This document shows, piece by piece, positions 58,101 to 64,000 of a stretch of DNA of 64,000 bases. The DNA comes from Tubulanus polymorphus. Lineage: Eukaryota > Nemertea > Palaeonemertea > Tubulaniformes > Tubulanidae. Both the position numbers and the translations under genes were made by a program. The notes under the pieces were generated by a model. It ran no database searches. It was not told the DNA's origin and saw only the letters and a list, made by a program, of their open reading frames with translations. Within the stretch, counting starts at the first letter, position 1, and each line of letters opens with the position of its first letter. The stretch covers positions 5,141,175 through 5,205,174 of the forward strand of contig NC_134032.1 of NCBI RefSeq assembly GCF_964204645.1. Reading direction: 5' to 3'.

Positions 58101-61100
58101 GATGCGTAAAAGCGCTCAAATCGTCAGGAAAAGCACATTTCGACCAGAAAACGTCGTTCAGAGCGAGAAAAGACATTTTCTTATCAAATTTCCCCCTATC
58201 GGAAAATTGACGATGGCGATGCGTAAAAGCGCTCAAATCGTCAGGAAAAGCACATTTCGACCAGAAAACGTCGTTCAGAGCGAGAAAAGACGTTTTCTTA
58301 TCAAATTGTCCCCCTATCGGAAGAATGACGATTTTGATGCGTAAGAGCGCTCAAAAGTTAGGAAAAGCACATTTCGACCAGAAAACGTCGTTCAGAGCGA
58401 GAAAAGACGTTTTCTTATAAAATTTCCCCCCTATCGGAAAAATGACGATTTTGATGCGTAAGAGCGCTCAAAAGTTAGGAAAGCACATTTCGACCAGAAA
58501 ACGTCGTTCAGAGCGAGAAAAGACGTTTTCTTATCAAATTTCCCCCTATCGAAAAAATGACGATGTCGATGCGTAAAAGCGCTCAAATTGTCATGAAAAG
58601 CACATTTCGACCCGAAAACGTCGTTCAGACCGAGAAAAGACATTTTCTTATCAAATTTCCCCCCTATCGGAAAAATGACGATGTCGATGCGTAAAAGCGC
58701 TCAAATAGTCAGGAAAAGCACATTTTGACCCGAAAACGTCGATCGGAGCGAGAAAAGACGTTTCTTATCAAATTGTCTCCCTATCGGAAAAATGACGATG
58801 TCGATGCGTAAAAGCCCTCAAATCGTCAGGAAAAGCACATTTCGACCCGAAAACGTCGTTCCGCGCGGGAAAAGACGTTTTCTTATAAAATTTCCCCCTA
58901 TCGGAAAATGACGATTTCGATGCGTAAGAGCGCTCAAAAGTCAGGAAAAGCACATTTCGACCCGAAAACGTCGTTCAGCGCGAGAAAAGACGTTTTCTTA
59001 TCAAATTTCCCCCTATCGGAAAAATGACGATGTCGATGCGTAAAAGCGCTCAAATAGTCAGGAAAAGCACATTTCGACCCGAAAACGTCGTTCAGACCGA
59101 GAAAAGACATTTTCTTATCAAATTTCCCCCCTATCGGAAAAATGACGATGTCAATGCGTAAAAGCGCTCAAATCGTCAGGGAAAGCACATTTTGACCCGA
59201 AAACGTCGATCGGAGCGAGAAAAGACGTTTTCTTATCAAATTGTCCCCCTATCGGAAAAATGACGATGTCGATGCGTAAAAGCCCTCAAATCGTCAGGAA
59301 AAGCACTTTTCGACCCGAAAACGTCGTTCCGCGCGAGAAAAGACGTTTTCTTATCAAATTTCCCCCCTATCGAAAAAATGACGATGTCGATGCGTAAAAG
59401 CGCTCAAATCGTCAGGAAAAGCACATTTCGACCCGAAAACGTCGTTCCGCGCGAGAAAAGGCGTTTTCTTATCAAATTCCCCCCCCTATCGGAAAAATGA
59501 CGATGTCGATGCGTAAGAGCGCTCAAATAGTCAGGAAAAGCACATTTCGACCCGAAAACGTCGTTCAGAGCGAGAAAAGACGTTTTCTTATCAAATTGTC
59601 CCCCTATCGGAAAAATGACGTTGTCGATGCGTAAAAGCCATAAAATCGTCAGGAAAAGCACATTTCGACCAGAAAAACGTCGTTCAGAGCGAGAAAAGAC
59701 TTTTTCTTATCAAATTTCCCCCCTATCGAAAAAATGACGATGTCGATGCGTAAAAGCGCTCAAATCGTCAGGAAAAGCACATTTCGACCCGAAAACGTCG
59801 TTCCGCGCGGGAAAAGACGTTTTCTTATAAAATTTCCCCCCCTATCGGAAAAATGACGATTTCGATGCGTAAGAGCGCTCAAAGTCAGGAAAAGCACATT
59901 TCGACCCGAAAACGTCGTTCAGCGCGAGAAAAGACGTTTTCTTATCAAATTTCCCCCCTATCGGAAAATGACGATGTCGATGCGTAAAAGCGCTCAAATA
60001 GTCAGGAAAAGCACATTTCGACCCGAAAACGTCGTTCAGAGCGAGAAAAGACGTTTTCTTATCAAATTTTCCCCCTATCGGAAAAATGACGATGTCGATG
60101 CGTAAAAGCGCTCAAATAGTCAGGAAAAGCACATTTCGACCCTAAAACGTCGTTCAGTGCGAGAAAAGACGTTTTCTTATCAAATTGTCTCCCTATCGGA
60201 AAAATGACGATGTCGATGCGTAAAAGCGCTCAAATCGTCAGGAAAAGCACATTTCGACCAGAAAACGTCGTTCAGAGCGAGAAAAGATGTTTTCTTATCA
60301 AATTTCCCCCCTATCGAAAAAATGACGATGTCCATGCGTAAAAGCGCTCAAATCGTCAGGAAAAGCACATTTCGACCCGAAAACATCGTTCCGCGCGAGA
60401 AAAGACGTTTTCTTATCAAATTTCCCCCCTATCGGAAAAATGACGATGTCGATGCGTAAGAGCGCTCAAATAGTCAGGAAAAGCACATTTCGACCCGAAA
60501 ACGTCGTTCAGAGCGAGAAAAGACGTTTTCTTATCAAATTTCCCCCTATCGAAAAAATGACGATGTCGATGCGTAAAAGAGCTCAAATCGTCAGGAAAAG
60601 CACATTTCGACCCGAAAACGTCGTTCAGAGCGAGAAAAGACGTTTTCTATCAATTTTCCCCCTATCGGAAGAATGACGATGTCGATGCGTAAAAGCGCTC
60701 AAATCGTCAGGAAAAGCACATTTCGACCAGAAAACGTCGTTCAGAGCGAGAAAAGACGTTTTCTTATCAAATTTTCCCCCTATCGGAAGAATGACGATGT
60801 CGATGCGTAAAAGCGCTCAAATCGTCAGGAATAACAAATTTCGACCAGAAAACGTCGTTCAGAGCGAGAAAAGACGTTTTCTTATAAAATTTCCCCCCTA
60901 TCGAAAAAATGATGATGTCGATGCGTAAAAGCGCTCAAATCGTCAGGAAAAACACATTTCGACCGGAAAACGTCGTTCAGTGCGAGAAAAGACGTTTTCT
61001 TATCAAATTGTCCCCCTATCGGAAAAATGACGTTGTCGATGCGTAAAAGCCCTCAAATCGTCAGGGAAAGCACATTTCGACCCGAAAACGTCGTTCAGAG

Positions 61101-64000
61101 CGAGAAAAGACGTTTTCTTATAAAATTGTCCCCCTATCGGAAAAATGACGATGTCGATGCGTAAGAGCGCTCAAATAGTCTGGAAAAGCACATTTCGACC
61201 CGAAAACGTCGTTCAGAGCGAGAAAAGACGTTTTCTTATCAAATTTTCCCCCTATCGGAAAAATGACGATGTCGATGCGTAAGAGCGCTCAAATAGTCAG
61301 GAAAAGCACATTTCGACCCGAAAACGTCGTTCAGAGCGAGAAAAGACGTTTTCTTATCAAATTTCCCCCCTATCGAAAAAATGACGATGTCGATGCGTAA
61401 AAGAGCTCAAATCGTCAGGAAAAGCACATTTCGACCCGAAAACGTCGTTCAGAGCGAGAAAAGACGTTTTCTTATCAAATTGTCCCCCTATCGGAAAAAT
61501 GACGATGGCGATGCGTAAAAGCGCTCAAATCGTCAGGAAAAGCACATTTCGACCAGAAAACGTCGTTCAGAGCGAGAAAAGACATTTTCTTATCAAATTG
61601 TCCCCTATCGGAAAAATGACGATGGCGATGCGTAAAAGCGCTCAAATCGTCAGGAAAAGCACATTTCGACCAGAAAACGTCGTTCAGAGCGAGAAAAGAC
61701 GTTTTCTTATCAAATTTCCCCCTATCGAAAAAATGACGATGTCGATGCGTAAAAGCGCTCAAATTGTCATGAAAAGCACATTTCGACCCGAAAACGTCGT
61801 TCAGAGCGAGAAAAGACGTTTTCTTATCAAATTGTCCCCCTATCGGAAAATGACGATGTCGATGCGTAAGAGCGCTCAAATAGTCTGGAAAAGCACATTT
61901 CGACCCGAAAACGTCGTTCAGAGCGAGAAAAGACGTTTTCTTATCAAATTTTCCCCCTATCGGAAAAATGACGATGTCGATGCGTAAGAGCGCTCAAATA
62001 GTCAGGAAAAGCACATTTCGACCCGAAAACGTCGTTTAGAGCGAGAAAAGACGTTTTCATATCAAATTTCCCCCCTATCGAAAAAATGACGATGTCGATG
62101 CGTAAAAGAGCTCAAATCGTCAGGAAAAGCACATTTCGACCCGAAAACGTCGTTCAGAGCGAGAAAAGACGTTTTCTTATCAAATTGTCCCCCTATCGGA
62201 AAAATGACGATGTCGATGCGTAAAAGCGCTCAAATAGTCAGGAAAAGCACATTTCGACCCGAAAACGTCGTTCAGAGCGAGAAAAGACGTTTTCTTATCA
62301 AATTGTCCCCCTATCGGAAAAACGACGATGTCGATGCGTAAAAGCGCTCAAATCGTCAGGAAAAGCACATTTCGACCAGAAAACGTCGTTCAGAGCGAGA
62401 AAAGACGTTTTCTTATCAAATTTCTCCCCTATCGAAAAAATGACGATGTCCATGCGTAAAAGCGCTCAAATCGTCAGGAAAAGCACATTTCGACCCGAAA
62501 ACGTCGTTCAGCGCGAGAAAAGACGTTTTCTTATCAAATTGTCCCCCTATCGGAAAATGACGATGTCGATGCGTAAAAGCGCTCAAATCTTCAGGAAAAG
62601 CACATTTCGACCCGAAAACGTCGTTCAGAGCGAGAAAAGACGTTTTCTTATCAAATTTCTCCCCTATCGAAAAATGACGATGTCCATGCGTAAAAGCGCT
62701 CAAATCGTCAGGAAAAGCACATTTCGACCCGAAAACGTCGTTCAGCGCGAGAAAAGACGTTTTCTTATCAAATTGTCCCCCTATCGGAAAAATGACGATG
62801 TCGATGCGTAAAAGCGCTCAAATCTTCAGGAAAAGCACATTTCGACCCGAAAACGTCGATCAGAGCGAGAAAAGGCGTTTTCTTATCAAATTGTCCCCCT
62901 ATCGGAAAAACGACGATGTCGAGGCGTAAAAGCGCTCAAATCGTCAGGAAAAGCACATTTCGACCCGAAATCGTCGATCAGAGCGAGAAGAGACGTTTTC
63001 TTATCAAATTGTCCCCTATCGGAAAAACGACGATGTCGACGCGTGAAAGCGCTCAAATCGTCAGGAAAAAGCACCTTTCGACCCGAAAACGTCGTTCACA
63101 GCGAGAAAAGACGTTTTCTTAACAAATTTTCCCCCTATCGGAAAAACGACGATGTCGATGCGTAAAAGGGCTCAAATCGCCTGGAAAAGTACATTTCGAC
63201 CCGAAAACGTCGTTCAGAGCGAGAAAAGACGTTTTCTGATCAAATTGTCCCCCTATCGGAAAAATGACGATGTCGATGCGTAAAAGCGCTCAAATCGTCA
63301 GGAAAAGCACATTTTGACCAGAAAACGAAGTTCAGAGCGAGAAAAGACGTTTTCTTATCAAATTTCCCCCTATCGAAAAAATGACGATGTCCATGCGTAA
63401 AAGCGCTCAAATCGTCAGGAAAAGCACATTTCGACCGAAAACGTCGTTCAGCGCGAGAAAAGACGTTTCTTATCAAATTGTCCCCCTATCGGAAAAATGA
63501 CGATGTCGATGCGTAAAAGCGCTCAAATCGTCAGGAAAAGCACATTTCGACCCGAAAACGTCGATCAGAGCGAGAAAAGACGTTTTCTTATCAAATTGTC
63601 CCCCTATCGGAAAAACGACGATGTCGAGGCGTAAAAGCGCTCAAATCGTCAGGAAAAGCACATTTCGACCCGAAATCGTCGATCAGAGCGAGAAGAGACG
63701 TTTTCTTATCAAATTGTCCCCCTATCGGGAAAAACGACGATGTCGACGCGTGAAAGCGCTCAAATCGTCAGGAAAAAGCACCTTTCGACCCGAAAACGTC
63801 GTGAGAAAAGACGTTTTCTTATCAAATTTCCCCCCTATCGGAAAAATGACGATGTCGATGCGTAAAAGCGCTCAAATCGTCAGGAAAAGCACATTTCGAC
63901 CCGAAATCGTCGATCAGAGCGAGAAGAGACGTTTTCTTATCAAATTGTCCCCCTATCGGAAAAACGACGATGTCGACGCGTGAAAGCGCTCAAATCGTCA
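55101..64000 (+). repeat. 118-bp satellite array, variant block C
   Basis: After the gap, new monomer forms appear: GACGATTTTGATGCGTAAGAGCGCTCAAAAGTTAGG, GTTCAGACCGAG, AAAGCCCTCAAATCG and GTTCCGCGCGGG. A series from about 55140 recurs from about 58326 at an offset near 3186 bp (27 x 118), with small indels. From about 62870, monomers become more divergent (CGACGATGTCGAGGCG, TCGACGCGTGAAAGCG, CGAAATCGTCGATC). One near 63801 lacks about 8 bp before GAGAAAAG. The array continues past the window end. Confidence 0.96.

Noticed and set aside
15957-63983. Dozens of 60-170 residue frames on both strands in the satellite (for example MTMSMRKSAQIVRKSTFRPE and MSAFTHRHRHFSDRGKFDKK types)
   Set aside because: The monomer is 118 bp, which is 1 modulo 3, so any stop-poor monomer yields long frames that pass through all three phases. 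The same peptides appear on both strands and end wherever a one-base length variant occurs. No start context or non-repeat domain supports coding.
15951-64000. CRISPR-like array
   Set aside because: Repeats are adjacent 118-bp units with no short constant repeat alternating with unique spacers, there are no cas genes, and the setting is eukaryotic.
15951-64000. CENP-B box in the satellite
   Set aside because: I saw no TTCG-x4-A-x2-CGGG-type box. TTCGACCCGAA is only superficially similar.

Overview
The window is eukaryotic nuclear DNA. It holds a compact endogenous DNA virus of the Polinton/Maverick type, then a short gene-poor stretch with one broken RING-finger gene, then about 48 kb of a 118-bp satellite with a scaffold gap. 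The host cannot be named. An integrated Polinton-like element next to a CpG-rich satellite and a RING gene fits an invertebrate better than a vertebrate, but this is inference.

Region 1 (about 122-14243) is the viral element, very A+T-rich by eye and tightly packed. One plus-strand gene lies at the left edge (160-486). Twelve minus-strand genes run back from 10033 to 637: putative minor capsid protein, five small conserved or membrane proteins, a large membrane-anchored protein, a long coiled-coil/membrane protein, the putative major capsid protein, a retroviral-type integrase with a chromodomain, an A32-like packaging ATPase and two left-end proteins. A zinc-finger protein with a VLTF3-like late transcription factor domain (10091-11392, plus) converges on a protein-primed-type DNA polymerase B (11389-14205, minus). 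The polymerase carries a full-length intein at its YxDTDS motif. I see no Ulp1-like protease.

Every gene starts at the same promoter-like signal: TAATTTTTT, a short spacer, then TATAAATG or a close variant whose ATG is the start codon. Three genes (160, 10091 and 14205) also carry an identical 21-bp block just upstream, suggesting a second expression class. The integrase is broken by a frameshift and two stops. The polymerase is broken by an internal deletion and a stop. All capsid, packaging and transcription-factor frames are open, so this copy probably cannot replicate or integrate alone.

Region 2 (14244-15950) holds unassigned sequence, a three-module Cys-rich/RING gene split by a one-base shift in a T7 run (14845-15511), a (TA)n microsatellite and the left edge of the satellite.

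Region 3 (15951-64000) is a single tandem satellite of roughly 400 monomers of 118 bp. It falls into three blocks of related variants (to about 31330, to 55000, and after the 100-N gap), with nested higher-order duplications at offsets such as 1180, 2351, 3186 and 3737 bp. Apparent reading frames in it are by-products of the repeat and are not annotated as genes.
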